This document shows positions 24,007 to 33,388 of a stretch of DNA of 50,069 nt, piece by piece. A model generated the notes under the pieces. It searched no databases. It was not told the DNA's origin and worked only from the letters and a program-made list of their open reading frames with translations. The stretch's first letter is position 1, and each line of letters opens with the position of its first letter. The position numbers and the translations under genes were made by a program. Source of the DNA: an uncultured Desulfosporosinus sp. (GTDB lineage: Bacteria > Bacillota > Desulfitobacteriia > Desulfitobacteriales > Desulfitobacteriaceae); assembly GCA_927405585.1 (NCBI GenBank), contig CAKMJS010000087.1, forward strand, positions 1 to 50,069, read 5' to 3'.

Positions 24007-25053
24007 GTGAAAGTTGGCTTAATCGGTCCTTTTCCACCTCCACGCGGTGGCGTTTCTGTTCATTTATCGAGATTGGCAGAAACACTGATTGATCAGGGAG
24101 TTATGGTTAAAGTATTCAAATCCAATAGGGGAGAGAACGGTGGCGGAAGAGTAAGAAGGAAACTAAGCCATCTCCTTTGGTTGCTGCAATTATCTGCCGG
24201 TGCTCGGTTAGATATTCTCCATATCCATGTCAGTGAGTGGCGAGAGCGGGCACTGATCATTTTTTTGGCCCGAAGGCGTAAAATCAAGACAGTTGTTACT
24301 TTCCACAGTCTGCGCGATGAGTTAAGTGAAATGACGGTTTGGCAAAAACGTTATGTTTCCTATGTGGTAAATCACGCGGATCATCTTATTGCTGTCGGCG
24401 CTAATGAAGAACGCAAATTAACTAAGCAAATTAAGGGTGTTGCGCCCGTATCTGTCCTGCACACCTTTATCCCTCCTCGCCGGATTGATACAGAAATTCC
24501 TGATAAGATAGTGGAATTTATGCAAACCCATGAACTAATTATTTCCGCTAATGCGTCCAACATGGACTTTTATCAAGGTCAAGACACTTATGGGCTTGAT
24601 ATGCTGGTAGAGTTATGCGGACGTATACGTGCTCATATTAAGGTTGGATTCGTCTACTGTCTGACTCAAGTGACAGATCAAGAGTATTACAACAAAATTC
24701 AGGCTAAAATCAAAGAGCTTAACCTCGAGGACGAGTTTTTAATTGTCTTAGACAATCTCGAGCTTTGGCCTGTTTTAGAAAAAAGCCATATTTTCATCAG
24801 ACCGACCTGCACGGATAGTTATGGCGTGTCGATCGCGGAAGCGCTTACCTTAGGTATCCCCAGTCTAGCCAGTGATGTCTGCCAAAGACCGGAAGGAACA
24901 ATTCTATTTCGAAATCGAAATCGTGAAGATTTATACGCCAAAGTATGTGAAATTATCCAGAATTACGATCAGTGTAAAGCTAGGGTGCAAGAACTGGAGT
25001 TTGAAAACTGTGTGCCAGCGATTCGCGATATTTACCATAAACTGCTTTCATAA
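24007..25053 (+). CDS. Glycosyltransferase, GT-B fold (GT4-like)
   Basis: The 348-residue protein begins VKVGLIGPFPPPRGGVSVH, the Gly-rich N-terminal loop of GT4 enzymes. Near residue 275 it has PTCTDSYGVSIAEALTLGIP, the acidic EX7E-like site that holds the nucleotide sugar. It should act on the cytoplasmic face, adding one sugar to the lipid-linked unit. The GTG at 24007 follows GGAGGG by 6 bases; an in-frame upstream codon at 23974 has no such site. Donor and acceptor are unknown. Confidence 0.85.
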   Translation: MKVGLIGPFPPPRGGVSVHLSRLAETLIDQGVMVKVFKSNRGENGGGRVRRKLSHLLWLLQLSAGARLDILHIHVSEWRERALIIFLARRRKIKTVVTFHSLRDELSEMTVWQKRYVSYVVNHADHLIAVGANEERKLTKQIKGVAPVSVLHTFIPPRRIDTEIPDKIVEFMQTHELIISANASNMDFYQGQDTYGLDMLVELCGRIRAHIKVGFVYCLTQVTDQEYYNKIQAKIKELNLEDEFLIVLDNLELWPVLEKSHIFIRPTCTDSYGVSIAEALTLGIPSLASDVCQRPEGTILFRNRNREDLYAKVCEIIQNYDQCKARVQELEFENCVPAIRDIYHKLLS

Positions 25054-25159
25054 TAGACGGCTGCATCTTCACATAAATAATCACTTGAGTAAATTCTCTA
25101 ATATTGATTGTGGTAAATCTCTCATAACTTAGTTATGGAAGAGGGAGAGGCGAAAACCC

Positions 25160-26302
25160 TTGCAACAACGCAAAAAACTGCTGATCTGTGACTTTGCAGA
25201 ATACAACTCAAAACTTTTTAAGCTTGGTAATTATCATTTTTGCAATTGCTTTGTGCAGGATGGATATGAAGCGTTGTGGATGTCGAACGCATTTAACCAT
25301 TTAATATATTTTAAAGACCAAGAAGACTTTCATTTTAAAAAGAGCATTTCCTCAGCGAAACGACATCCGTTGGCAGATCATATCTATGGGTTTGCCCCTT
25401 ATTCTTATCGGCTATATGGAAATTATGCTTTTTCCAAGAATTCCAGACTAATTACTCGTATGGCAAAAACTATTGTGCCAAATATCTGGAAAAGTTTAGA
25501 GAAAATGAATTTTCTTGAGGTGGATGTACTTTGGATTTCCAATCCCAAAGCTTACTGGTTGACGAAGGTAGTAAAGTATAAAAAATTAATTTATCGTATT
25601 GCTGATGATTACAGTCAATTTGCTGAGTTCCCTAATATCGCCAGAATTGACGAGCTTTTGATTAAAAGCGCAGACAGTGTGATCATTGCCTCCAGTACAC
25701 TTGAACAACATGTGCTTAAGTGTGGAAAAAAGCCAGTTCTTCTCAGTAATGGTGTTGAATTCGAGCATTTCAACAAAACCGATGTGGCCTGCCCAGTGGA
25801 GTATCAGGAAAATGATCGCCAGCGAATTATTTATATTGGAGCTCTTAGGCACTGGTTCGACACCGAACTGATAGAGAAACTAGCTCATCAGTTGGATGCG
25901 GACATTTATCTGGTGGGCAAAGTCGAGACAGACCTATCCAGCCTAGAGAAATATGCTAATGTTCATATTTTAGGCTCACGCTCCTATGAGTTTCTTCCAG
26001 GCTATTTGAAGTATGCGGACGTTGCCTTGATCCCTTTTATCAAGAATTGTCTGACAGACTCGGTCAGCCCGATCAAACTCTATGAGTATTGTTCGGCGGG
26101 TGTTGCCGTCGTCTCAACTAATCTGAGGGAAACGTCCCAGCAGAAGGCGCCGATTTGGATTGCCGAAAGTCATCAGGAGTTTATTGCTGGAGTTAGACAT
26201 TATCTGACTCAGGGCTTTGATCGTTCAGAATTAAGGGCCTATGGGATGCTCAATTCTTGGGATAGTCGTTACGAACTGATGAAAAAGCTCTGTCTGGGTT
26301 AA
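25160..26302 (+). CDS. Glycosyltransferase, TuaH-like
   Basis: The 380-residue protein has a divergent N-terminal domain, then RIADDYSQFAEFPN (about 142-155), SADSVIIASSTLE, LLSNGVEFEHF, IIYIGALRHWFD and PIKLYEYCSAGVAVVST near residue 305. This resembles the teichuronic acid transferase TuaH and other GT4-like enzymes. It probably adds a sugar to the growing repeat unit. The TTG start lies 9 bases after GGGAGAGG. The gene is in the same direction as the preceding transferase. Confidence 0.82.
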   Translation: MQQRKKLLICDFAEYNSKLFKLGNYHFCNCFVQDGYEALWMSNAFNHLIYFKDQEDFHFKKSISSAKRHPLADHIYGFAPYSYRLYGNYAFSKNSRLITRMAKTIVPNIWKSLEKMNFLEVDVLWISNPKAYWLTKVVKYKKLIYRIADDYSQFAEFPNIARIDELLIKSADSVIIASSTLEQHVLKCGKKPVLLSNGVEFEHFNKTDVACPVEYQENDRQRIIYIGALRHWFDTELIEKLAHQLDADIYLVGKVETDLSSLEKYANVHILGSRSYEFLPGYLKYADVALIPFIKNCLTDSVSPIKLYEYCSAGVAVVSTNLRETSQQKAPIWIAESHQEFIAGVRHYLTQGFDRSELRAYGMLNSWDSRYELMKKLCLG

Positions 26303-26326
26303 AGGCAAGACCGGAGGGATATTTTA

Positions 26327-27004
26327 ATGTTCTTAAAATTGCGATTGATGGTGTTTAAGATGGCTGTAAAGATAAGCAACCACCCTAGTATTAAGGAGCT
26401 TTATTTCAAGGGTTCCCCAACTCTTAAACAGGTTGCTATTACTTTTGATGATGGTCCAGATGATGTCTTCACCCCTCAGATACTGGCGGTGCTTAAACAA
26501 TATGAAGTTAAAGCTACTTTTTTTTTAGTTGGGAAAATGGCTTTGAAATACCCTGATGTCGTCAAGCAAATTGCCAGTGAAGGTCATGTTATTGCAAATC
26601 ATACTTGGAGTCACTCAAGGATGTTCGACCTGAATTCAGAACAAATCGGGAAAGAGGTTACGAGTACAGAAGATATATTATTCAAAACCATAGGAGTGCA
26701 TACCACATTATTTCGTCCACCCTACGGTATTATTACTCTTCCAATGTTAAAAGCCTTAAATAAATTAGGGTATAAAACGGTTTTCTGCTCCGTTGATACT
26801 CGGGATTGGGCCGGTATTTGCGTTTCTGAAATTGTCGATAATGTGAGAAAGAATATTAGACCAGGAGGGATCGTACTTCAACATTCCGCTAGCCATGAGG
26901 GGATAGATGTCAGTAATACCATCCATGCCCTGCCCGAAATCTTAGAACTGCTACAAAATAAAGGCTATACTGTCGTTACAGTACCACAACTCCTTGGTTT
27001 ATAG
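26327..27004 (+). CDS. Polysaccharide deacetylase (NodB domain)
   Basis: The 225-residue protein is a CE4 NodB domain: motif 1 ITFDDGPD, motif 2 ANHTWSHS (two His metal ligands), motif 3 LFRPPYG, motif 4 DTRDWAG and motif 5 IVLQHSA. These residues hold a divalent metal and remove N-acetyl groups from GlcNAc-type sugars. There is a hydrophobic N-terminal stretch but no clear signal peptide, so its site of action is uncertain. It may deacetylate the exopolysaccharide or peptidoglycan. A purine-rich site (GGAGGG) precedes the ATG. Confidence 0.92.
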   Translation: MFLKLRLMVFKMAVKISNHPSIKELYFKGSPTLKQVAITFDDGPDDVFTPQILAVLKQYEVKATFFLVGKMALKYPDVVKQIASEGHVIANHTWSHSRMFDLNSEQIGKEVTSTEDILFKTIGVHTTLFRPPYGIITLPMLKALNKLGYKTVFCSVDTRDWAGICVSEIVDNVRKNIRPGGIVLQHSASHEGIDVSNTIHALPEILELLQNKGYTVVTVPQLLGL

Positions 27005-27094
27005 GATTTTCATGATTAAATTTTTGTGAGAAAGTACTAAGGTTATAAAGATAATAAATTAGATAAAATAATCTAAAAGTAGGTAAATTATGTA

Positions 27095-27123
27095 TTGACT
27101 TTGACAAATTTTATTGCTAAAAT
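27095..27123 (+). promoter_or_regulatory. Promoter of the c-di-GMP-controlled lyase gene
   Basis: TTGACT (27095-27100) and TAAAAT (27118-27123) are separated by exactly 17 bases. The transcript would start about 30 bases before the first riboswitch. Confidence 0.75.
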
Positions 27124-27158
27124 AAGGACAATCAACCTTAGAGTTGTAGAAGAATTTT

Positions 27159-27231
27159 AACCGATAATGGCAAACTTGTCGAAAGGCAAGGACGCAAAGC
27201 TAAAGGGCCTGAAATGGCAGCCAGCTACCGA
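27159..27231 (+). ncRNA. Cyclic di-GMP-I (GEMM) riboswitch, first of a tandem pair
   Basis: The core pattern ggcaaac..gtcgaaaggc..gGACGCAAAGC is followed by gggcctgaaatggcagcc and agctaccg. These are the conserved GNRA-like tetraloop/receptor and ligand pocket elements of the GEMM-I aptamer. A second copy with near-identical core follows 55 bases later. Between them lies only a weak AT-rich hairpin, not a convincing terminator. Confidence 0.9.
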
Positions 27232-27285
27232 AGATAAAATTTTTTTATTTTGTCCATTCAACGGATCGTAGTTAATTCACATTAT

Positions 27286-27366
27286 TCGCTTCTCAAGCGA
27301 TAAAGGCAAACCTGTCGAAAGGCAGGGACGCAAAGCTAAAGGGCCTGAAATGGCAGCCAGCTACCG
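27286..27366 (+). ncRNA. Cyclic di-GMP-I (GEMM) riboswitch, second of the pair
   Basis: The core sequence from 27304 repeats the first aptamer with only a few changes. The P1 3' strand (ctaccg, 27361-27366) runs directly into the ribosome binding site AAAGGAG (27367-27373), with the ATG at 27382. This spacing implies that ligand binding controls access to the translation start of the lyase gene. Confidence 0.92.
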
Positions 27367-27381
27367 AAAGGAGAACTAAGT

Positions 27382-28335
27382 ATGAAAAAGGTAATTGTAT
27401 TTGTTGTATTAGCATCTTTGATAGGTTTAGAGAGTAACGCTACTATAGCGTCTGCTGCCCAATATAAGCAACGGACGGAGATACATAAAAAGGCTTCGAC
27501 AAGTACTCAGGTTCCTACCCCAGTTCCGGTTCCCGCTCCAACCCCAGTTCCAGTCGTGGCTCCAATACCGGCTCTGGCACCAGCGGTAACTCCAACTCAG
27601 TATTACTTAGCTCCAGAAAAATGGCTTGAATTTCTAGACGGCTCAACAGAAATTTGGCGTAAAAATATGGCAAATGATAATTATTCAGGGTTAGTATCCG
27701 ATAAATATTCAATAGATGGAGTACCTGCCTATCGTTTCGAACTGCGCAAAGGTGATCCACTGGTCTGTGACGGTAGTCGCTCCGATATTGAGAACAAGGC
27801 AGAACCAGCTGCAGAAGAACACACGTATAAATTTAGCAGTTTACTCCCTGATGGAGGGGACGAAGATTTTGCCCTTGATCCAGATTCAGATGATATCATT
27901 GCACAATGGCATAACACGCCTGATCCTGGTGAAGAATGGACCAACCCACCGCTTTCTCTACATGTCCAAGGTGACGGACATTATTATATTTGTCGTTCTT
28001 GGGATGAAGATCCCATAACAACTAGCAAGAAAATGCGTGCTGAAGGGAAAAAGGAAGCGCATGATCTAGGGCACTATGAGGGAGACAAAGGGAAATGGGT
28101 TGAGTGGACATTCCAAGTAAAATGGGGATGGCTTCCTGAGCATAATCCTACGATTAGAGTATACAAAAATGGCATCATGGTTTTAGAGGTAAAGGATAAG
28201 CCTAATACAACTAACGACCAAAAAGGGGTCAATATGCAATTTGGTCTTTATAAGTGGGAGTGGGGTCATCCTGAAGTCGGTCAATCAATTCTCTCACGAC
28301 GCGTGGTCTATTTTAATAATGTTTATATAATATAA
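27382..28335 (+). CDS. Secreted heparin-lyase-I-like polysaccharide lyase
   Basis: The 317-residue protein has a signal peptide (1-27), a Pro-rich linker of repeated P-x-P and V-P-x-P steps (about 40-72), and a jelly-roll domain (80-317) of the Polysacc_lyase (PF14099) type. Conserved blocks are YRFELRKGDP, GGDEDFALDP, IAQWHNTPDPGEEW and WTFQVKWGWL. Such lyases cleave uronic-acid-containing polymers outside the cell. A close paralogue is encoded at 37164. Two c-di-GMP riboswitches precede the gene, so the lyase level follows the signal that also controls biofilm and motility. Probably it trims or releases the exopolysaccharide made by this locus. Confidence 0.85.
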   Translation: MKKVIVFVVLASLIGLESNATIASAAQYKQRTEIHKKASTSTQVPTPVPVPAPTPVPVVAPIPALAPAVTPTQYYLAPEKWLEFLDGSTEIWRKNMANDNYSGLVSDKYSIDGVPAYRFELRKGDPLVCDGSRSDIENKAEPAAEEHTYKFSSLLPDGGDEDFALDPDSDDIIAQWHNTPDPGEEWTNPPLSLHVQGDGHYYICRSWDEDPITTSKKMRAEGKKEAHDLGHYEGDKGKWVEWTFQVKWGWLPEHNPTIRVYKNGIMVLEVKDKPNTTNDQKGVNMQFGLYKWEWGHPEVGQSILSRRVVYFNNVYII

Positions 28336-28368
28336 TAAAACCACTTACCAGTTACAAGTTACAAGTTA

Positions 28369-28412
28369 CAGAAAATCTGACGAAGCTGCATTCGTCAGAT
28401 TTTCTGTATTTT
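28369..28412 (+). terminator. Strong terminator after the lyase gene
   Basis: Positions 28369-28384 pair perfectly with 28391-28406 (16 bp, 6-base loop), followed by tattttc. An 8-base unit, gttacaa, is repeated just before it (28351-28370). The remaining 185 bases up to 28597 hold nothing recognised. Confidence 0.8.
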
Positions 28413-28597
28413 CATACTAAAGTCATGGGCTATCAATTTGAGGATAAATAGTTGCTGAAGAAAAATAGGACTTATTGACGCAATTCGTAATCAATGACAT
28501 ACTTACTAAGTAATAGTAAAGTAGATTCGTAGGTGACGAGTCAAACTAACGTGGATGTCTATCTCTGGTTAAGTATTAATAAGGCGGATATAGATGA

Positions 28598-30052
28598 TTG
28601 ATGGAGACAACTAAACTGGCAAAACACGGTTTGATTTACAGCGTTACCTCCATTATGGCACAGGCTGTGTCCTTGTTCATGGTGCCTGTATATACCAAAA
28701 ATATGAGTTTGGAACAATATGGTCATTATAATCTTTTGATTTCGGTTCAGACGTTGTTGGCCATCGTTATAACTTTGGGAATCTATTCTGGACTGACACG
28801 TTTTATCAATGAGTTTGAAGATAAAAATAGATCGAAAAACATAGCATTAACTTTTTCATTGGTTTGGGGCGTATTGATGTGTCTTATTTTTGCCTATTTC
28901 GGTTCCTACATTTATAATTTAGTATTTCCCGGTGACACTAGCGGTGGTTATTATCTTAATTACATTGTCATAAGTTCTGTGTTGCTCTGTCTGATAAGCA
29001 TTTATAACTCGTACTATACCATGCTGTACAGGTCCAAGCTTGTGAGTTTGATCAATTTTTCGAGAGTGGTTCTTATGCTACTCTACTCAGCTTATTTTGT
29101 CATGGTTAGGAAAGAGGGCGTGGATGGTGCCTTATTGGCTCAATTGTTGGCGTTCGCGACTGTATTAATTGGATTATTGATCTATGATCGGAAAAACTTC
29201 CGATTCGTAATAGCTGTGAAAGAGCTAAACTTGATGTTGAAATATGGGGTCGGTTTGTTGCCGGGTCAAGCATCTGCCTGGGTCTATACCTTAATTGACC
29301 GTTATTTCATCAAGACTATGCTTGGACTGCAGCAAGTTGCCATTTATTCCATGGGTTATCGGATCGGGATGATGATGGAACCAATTATTCTTATGCCTTT
29401 CAAAGCAGTATTTACACCCTTTAAATATTCAGTTTATAAAGAGGAAGATGCGCCGGAAAGGATTCGAGAAATCTATGTTTATTATAATTTTTTTGGTTGG
29501 TTTTGCATTTTGGGATTTTCAGTTTTTGCTAAGCCTGCCATAGACTTGCTGTCAACACCGGAATACAGTGAAGCGTTCACAGTTGTTCCCTTGATTGTGT
29601 TTTCCTATTTTCTGAGTGGCCTTGGTGAGTTTTATTCACTGGGTATCCATATTAAAAACAAATCATTGGTTAACTCATATATCCTTTGCGTTGGGGCGCT
29701 GTTTAATATTCTACTAAACATTGGCTTGATACCATTATTAGGCATTATGGGCGCGGCGTTGGCCACGGTGTTGAGCTATTTGCTAATGAATGGGTTGTAT
29801 TTTTGGATAGGAAAGAGATATTTTGATTTAGGTCTGGAGTTTTTTAGACCGTTTAAAGGGGGTCTCTTGTTCTTAGGATTGTATGGTATCTATTTATCCT
29901 CTTGCCGACAGATTAACAATTTGTGGTTTGACTTTCTCTGTGCTACTCTGCTGTGTTTAGTGTTCATCTTTTTTGGGGTTCTGATGCGCTTGGTTCCACG
30001 AGAAGTTGCTAAGACCATGCTTTTGCAGTTGGTTCGGAAAATCGGAAGGTAA
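28598..30052 (+). CDS. Oligosaccharide flippase, Wzx/MATE-like
   Basis: The 484-residue integral membrane protein has about 12-14 TM segments and the polysaccharide biosynthesis flippase pattern (start KHGLIYSVTSIMAQAVSLFMVPVYT-like; central YTLIDRYFIKTMLG). It moves lipid-linked repeat units across the cytoplasmic membrane. The start is uncertain: TTG 28598 and ATG 28601 are adjacent and the nearest GGCGGAT site is a little far. It stands directly before the polymerase gene, as in Wzx/Wzy systems. Confidence 0.9.
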   Translation: MMETTKLAKHGLIYSVTSIMAQAVSLFMVPVYTKNMSLEQYGHYNLLISVQTLLAIVITLGIYSGLTRFINEFEDKNRSKNIALTFSLVWGVLMCLIFAYFGSYIYNLVFPGDTSGGYYLNYIVISSVLLCLISIYNSYYTMLYRSKLVSLINFSRVVLMLLYSAYFVMVRKEGVDGALLAQLLAFATVLIGLLIYDRKNFRFVIAVKELNLMLKYGVGLLPGQASAWVYTLIDRYFIKTMLGLQQVAIYSMGYRIGMMMEPIILMPFKAVFTPFKYSVYKEEDAPERIREIYVYYNFFGWFCILGFSVFAKPAIDLLSTPEYSEAFTVVPLIVFSYFLSGLGEFYSLGIHIKNKSLVNSYILCVGALFNILLNIGLIPLLGIMGAALATVLSYLLMNGLYFWIGKRYFDLGLEFFRPFKGGLLFLGLYGIYLSSCRQINNLWFDFLCATLLCLVFIFFGVLMRLVPREVAKTMLLQLVRKIGR

Positions 30053-30170
30053 AAGAAGTTGGAGGTAAGTAGAGCGGGTGAGTTGGGAAAACAATACCTG
30101 TTCAGAACAATTAGTTGACATCAAAGTTATGAACGGACTGTATGCTTGATTTAGGTGGAGGGTTTTACTT

Positions 30171-31472
30171 ATGCTGATCGCTCAGATAAAAAAAATAATA
30201 GCCTCAGATCAAGCTATCGTTCCTTTGTTGCTTTGTACGGCCTTTTCTCTGTTTTTATTCAATGTATCATTTCGAACCATATTTAATGAAGGGAGTATCA
30301 ACTCATCTTACAATCTATTGTTTATTATTTTTGGATTATTAGGCATTGCCGTTTTTATGCTCAATCAACTTGTTGATATTGGAATCGTGTTCTTGACTAG
30401 TGCTTTTTTTGGTGTGACGATCTTTACAGTGATCTACGGAGGGCAAGATTCCTTCCAAATTTCTATCATACCATCCATGGTTATGCCGTTTTTATTGCTG
30501 GGTTTTAGAGTGCCTGAAACAGCGTTTAATACCTTTTTAAGGATATTTATCAAGGTTTTTAGTCTAGTTGTCATTATTGTTGTGATAAGTGGGATTGGTG
30601 ATTATGTATCTAATAAAAGTCTTCAAGTCTATTTTGCCCAGCATATTTTTAGTAACGAACTAGCACGCTTAGTTAATAACGAACTATCCTATGGCATATA
30701 TAGGTTATTTTCCGTTTTTGGGCATCCCCTCTCGAATACCTGGTATGTATTAGCCTTTTACGCGTTAAATATTCTTTACAATCGGTATTATAGGCAATTG
30801 ATTAATGAATATCTGCTAATCCTGGTGACATTGATCGGACTTCTCCTATGTGGCAGTCGAACAGGATTGATTATTGGCTTGTTTATGATTTTATTCTTAA
30901 ACAATATCAAGCATAAACTTCCCTTTTATGTGTTGCTTTCAACATTTTGTACAGGAATAGTCATAACCCCTTTTTTCCAAGAGAATATGATGAGACGGTT
31001 TTTCATCGGTTCGAATACTGGTAATTTCAGTGGAGGTAGAAATGAGGCTCTTTATCGGGTTTTTAAGGGGTTTGTCGAACAACCGGATTTTTTCATAGGG
31101 GGTGGCCTATCTTCCTCACGCCAAATTACCTTGAATATGGTAGGCGTAATCAACAGTTTCGAATATCCGAGTGTGATGTTTGCCTATGACTTTGGGATAT
31201 TAGGGACAATCCTTATCTATTTGCTAATCTTGATAATACCGGCCTTAATTTTCTTAACTAATAGAACTTATTTTTTATTAATAACTTTCTTGATGCTATC
31301 AGCTTACATGAATGGATTTAATGCTTTGGCCAGTTACACAGATCATATGGGGCAGTTATGTTTCTTGACGATGGTTATGCTGAATATGTCATATATAGTT
31401 AGAAGAAATCGGGACGAAGCATTGGCTAAAGAGTGTGAGTCTGACATTATAAATAATGTGTTGGGGGGGTAG
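30171..31472 (+). CDS. O-antigen polymerase/ligase-like (Wzy) membrane protein
   Basis: The 433-residue protein has about 11-12 TM segments and a short extracytoplasmic loop with RLFSVFGHPLSNTW and later GRNEALYRV, features of the Wzy/WaaL family. It would join flipped repeat units into polymer on the outer face. Sequence conservation in this family is low, so the call rests mainly on topology and on its position after the flippase. GGAGGG precedes the ATG. Confidence 0.8.
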   Translation: MLIAQIKKIIASDQAIVPLLLCTAFSLFLFNVSFRTIFNEGSINSSYNLLFIIFGLLGIAVFMLNQLVDIGIVFLTSAFFGVTIFTVIYGGQDSFQISIIPSMVMPFLLLGFRVPETAFNTFLRIFIKVFSLVVIIVVISGIGDYVSNKSLQVYFAQHIFSNELARLVNNELSYGIYRLFSVFGHPLSNTWYVLAFYALNILYNRYYRQLINEYLLILVTLIGLLLCGSRTGLIIGLFMILFLNNIKHKLPFYVLLSTFCTGIVITPFFQENMMRRFFIGSNTGNFSGGRNEALYRVFKGFVEQPDFFIGGGLSSSRQITLNMVGVINSFEYPSVMFAYDFGILGTILIYLLILIIPALIFLTNRTYFLLITFLMLSAYMNGFNALASYTDHMGQLCFLTMVMLNMSYIVRRNRDEALAKECESDIINNVLGG

Positions 31473-31476
31473 CGAA

Positions 31477-32310
31477 ATGTACTTGGTGAGTGTGATTATT
31501 CCCTACTATAACAGGGGAGAGACGTTGCCACGCGCTTTGGATTCAGTGCTTGCCCAGACCTTAAAGGACTTGGAGATCATTCTAGTGAATGATGGCTCGA
31601 CTGATCAGAGTGAACAAGTAGTTGAAGACTATATCAGGCATCATCAGAACGCTCGCTTTAAACATCTGACTCAGGTGAATCTCGGGCCTTCAGTCGCTAG
31701 GAATGAGGGGGTGCGTCAGGCTCAGAGTAAATATATCGCATTTTTAGATTCAGATGATTCTTGGGAACCGACAAAGCTTGAAGTTCAGATCGATTATATG
31801 GAGAAAAATCCGGATATCGCAATCACAGGCACGAATTACTGCATCGTTAAAGATCATAAATGGCCTAGATATCCTCTTAAACCAGAGATGCTTGAGGCGA
31901 ACTATTATCGCATGTTGTTCAAGATCGTCTTTGTGGCTACGACGGTAGTTATTCGTAGCAACGTTTTTCTACGAGAAAATCTTTGGTTTAGGGTAGGGAA
32001 GGAACAAGGGGAGGACATTTTATTATTTCTTCAAATCCTCAGACGTCATCGCGGGGTCAGGTTTTCCACTCCACTAGCAACGATATTTAAACTCGATTAT
32101 GGAGAAAAGGACTGCTTAACCAGCGATTTGAGCAAACTTCTAGAGTGTGAGCGTGAGAATCTGAGAGTATTGTACTCAGAAAATGGCCAAAGTGATAAAA
32201 AGATTAGCCGCCTTTTATTTTTCGTATTGCATTATTTTTATTTCCTTAAGCATGTTAAGAGGGTGCTTAAAAATCGCTGGAATACAAGAAAATATGGGGA
32301 TAGACATTAA
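31477..32310 (+). CDS. Family 2 glycosyltransferase
   Basis: The 277-residue protein has a GT-A fold: VSVIIPYYNRGETLPRALDS at the start, ILVNDGSTD near residue 35 and AFLDSDDSWEP (the DxD metal site) near 85. It transfers a sugar from a nucleotide donor to the lipid-linked unit. A short hydrophobic stretch near the C-terminus may bind the membrane. The ATG at 31477 follows GGGGGGG; the polymerase stop lies 5 bases upstream, so the two genes are co-transcribed. Confidence 0.88.
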   Translation: MYLVSVIIPYYNRGETLPRALDSVLAQTLKDLEIILVNDGSTDQSEQVVEDYIRHHQNARFKHLTQVNLGPSVARNEGVRQAQSKYIAFLDSDDSWEPTKLEVQIDYMEKNPDIAITGTNYCIVKDHKWPRYPLKPEMLEANYYRMLFKIVFVATTVVIRSNVFLRENLWFRVGKEQGEDILLFLQILRRHRGVRFSTPLATIFKLDYGEKDCLTSDLSKLLECERENLRVLYSENGQSDKKISRLLFFVLHYFYFLKHVKRVLKNRWNTRKYGDRH

Positions 32311-32501
32311 ATGTAATTAAATTATTAATGTATTTATTTGTATAAATTAAGAAAAAGAAAAGGTATTATCTTATTAGATGTAGAATCATTTTGATTTAAC
32401 AATTAGTGTACAACTAGTTAGACTGCGATAAGTTGAACTAAAGTTAAACACTACCTTAACATCGAGACTATGGTGATAAGTCGGATGAGGAGTACCCTCT
32501 T

Positions 32502-33350
32502 ATGAAGATTTTCCTAACAGGTGCTAATGGTCAGCTTGGGAGAGAAATAAATAAACAATTTCAAGAGAATTATCAACTGATATTGCTGGATAGACAGACC
32601 TTGGATATTACGGATTTCAAGAGTGTTGAAACAATGGTCAAGGATATCAAACCAGATATTGTAATTAATGCTGCTGCCTTCACTAAGGTAGAGGAGGCGG
32701 AAGATCATCCGGAGAAGGCTTATCAGGTAAATACGATCGGTGCGCAAAATCTAGCCATAGTATGTAAAAGAAATCTGGCGAAATTAGTGCACTTGAGCAC
32801 GGATTATGTATTTGATGGCACTAAGGCTGAACCTTATGACGAATTCGATCCTTCATATCCGTTATCTGTCTATGGTAAAAGCAAGCTCTGGGGCGAAAAG
32901 TTAGTGGAGCAGGCGGGAGGTAATCACTTTATACTTCGCACTTCCTGGCTCTATGGAGAAGGCAATAATTTCGTCCGAACTATGCTTGGGTTAGCTGATC
33001 AACGAGATACTATTTCTGTGGTTGCTGACCAGTATGGTACACCGACCTACACTAAAGACTTAGTGTGGGTGATTGAAAGATTGATGCAGACAGATTTTTA
33101 TGGTATTTACCATGCTTCAAACAAGGGCAGCACCACCTGGTTTGAGTTTGCTAAGACGATATTTGCCCTGTCAGGGAAATCAATAGTGGTAAAACCTCTC
33201 GTTACGGATAATTATCCTCTAAAGGCTGTTCGGCCAAAGTATGCAGTTTTAGACAATAAATTATTGAAATTACGCGGTCTGGATATCATGCGTCCCTGGG
33301 AAGAAGCACTCAAGGACTATATAGACTCAACTTCAGCACATACTAAGTGA
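32502..33350 (+). CDS. rfbD: dTDP-4-dehydrorhamnose reductase
   Basis: The 282-residue SDR enzyme has the NADPH motif GANGQLGRE at residue 7, STDYVFDG, the catalytic YGKSKLWGE (Tyr-x-x-x-Lys) near 128 and RTSWLYG. It performs the last step to dTDP-L-rhamnose. It is first of four consecutive genes (rfbD-B-A-C) that make the complete pathway. Confidence 0.94.
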   Translation: MKIFLTGANGQLGREINKQFQENYQLILLDRQTLDITDFKSVETMVKDIKPDIVINAAAFTKVEEAEDHPEKAYQVNTIGAQNLAIVCKRNLAKLVHLSTDYVFDGTKAEPYDEFDPSYPLSVYGKSKLWGEKLVEQAGGNHFILRTSWLYGEGNNFVRTMLGLADQRDTISVVADQYGTPTYTKDLVWVIERLMQTDFYGIYHASNKGSTTWFEFAKTIFALSGKSIVVKPLVTDNYPLKAVRPKYAVLDNKLLKLRGLDIMRPWEEALKDYIDSTSAHTK

Positions 33351-33388
33351 ACTTGTTCAACTAAACTTAGACGGAGGATCGTTTCATT

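Noticed and set aside
27082-27300. Terminator between the two riboswitch aptamers
   Set aside because: Only a weak AT-rich pairing is present, with no strong stem before the T run.
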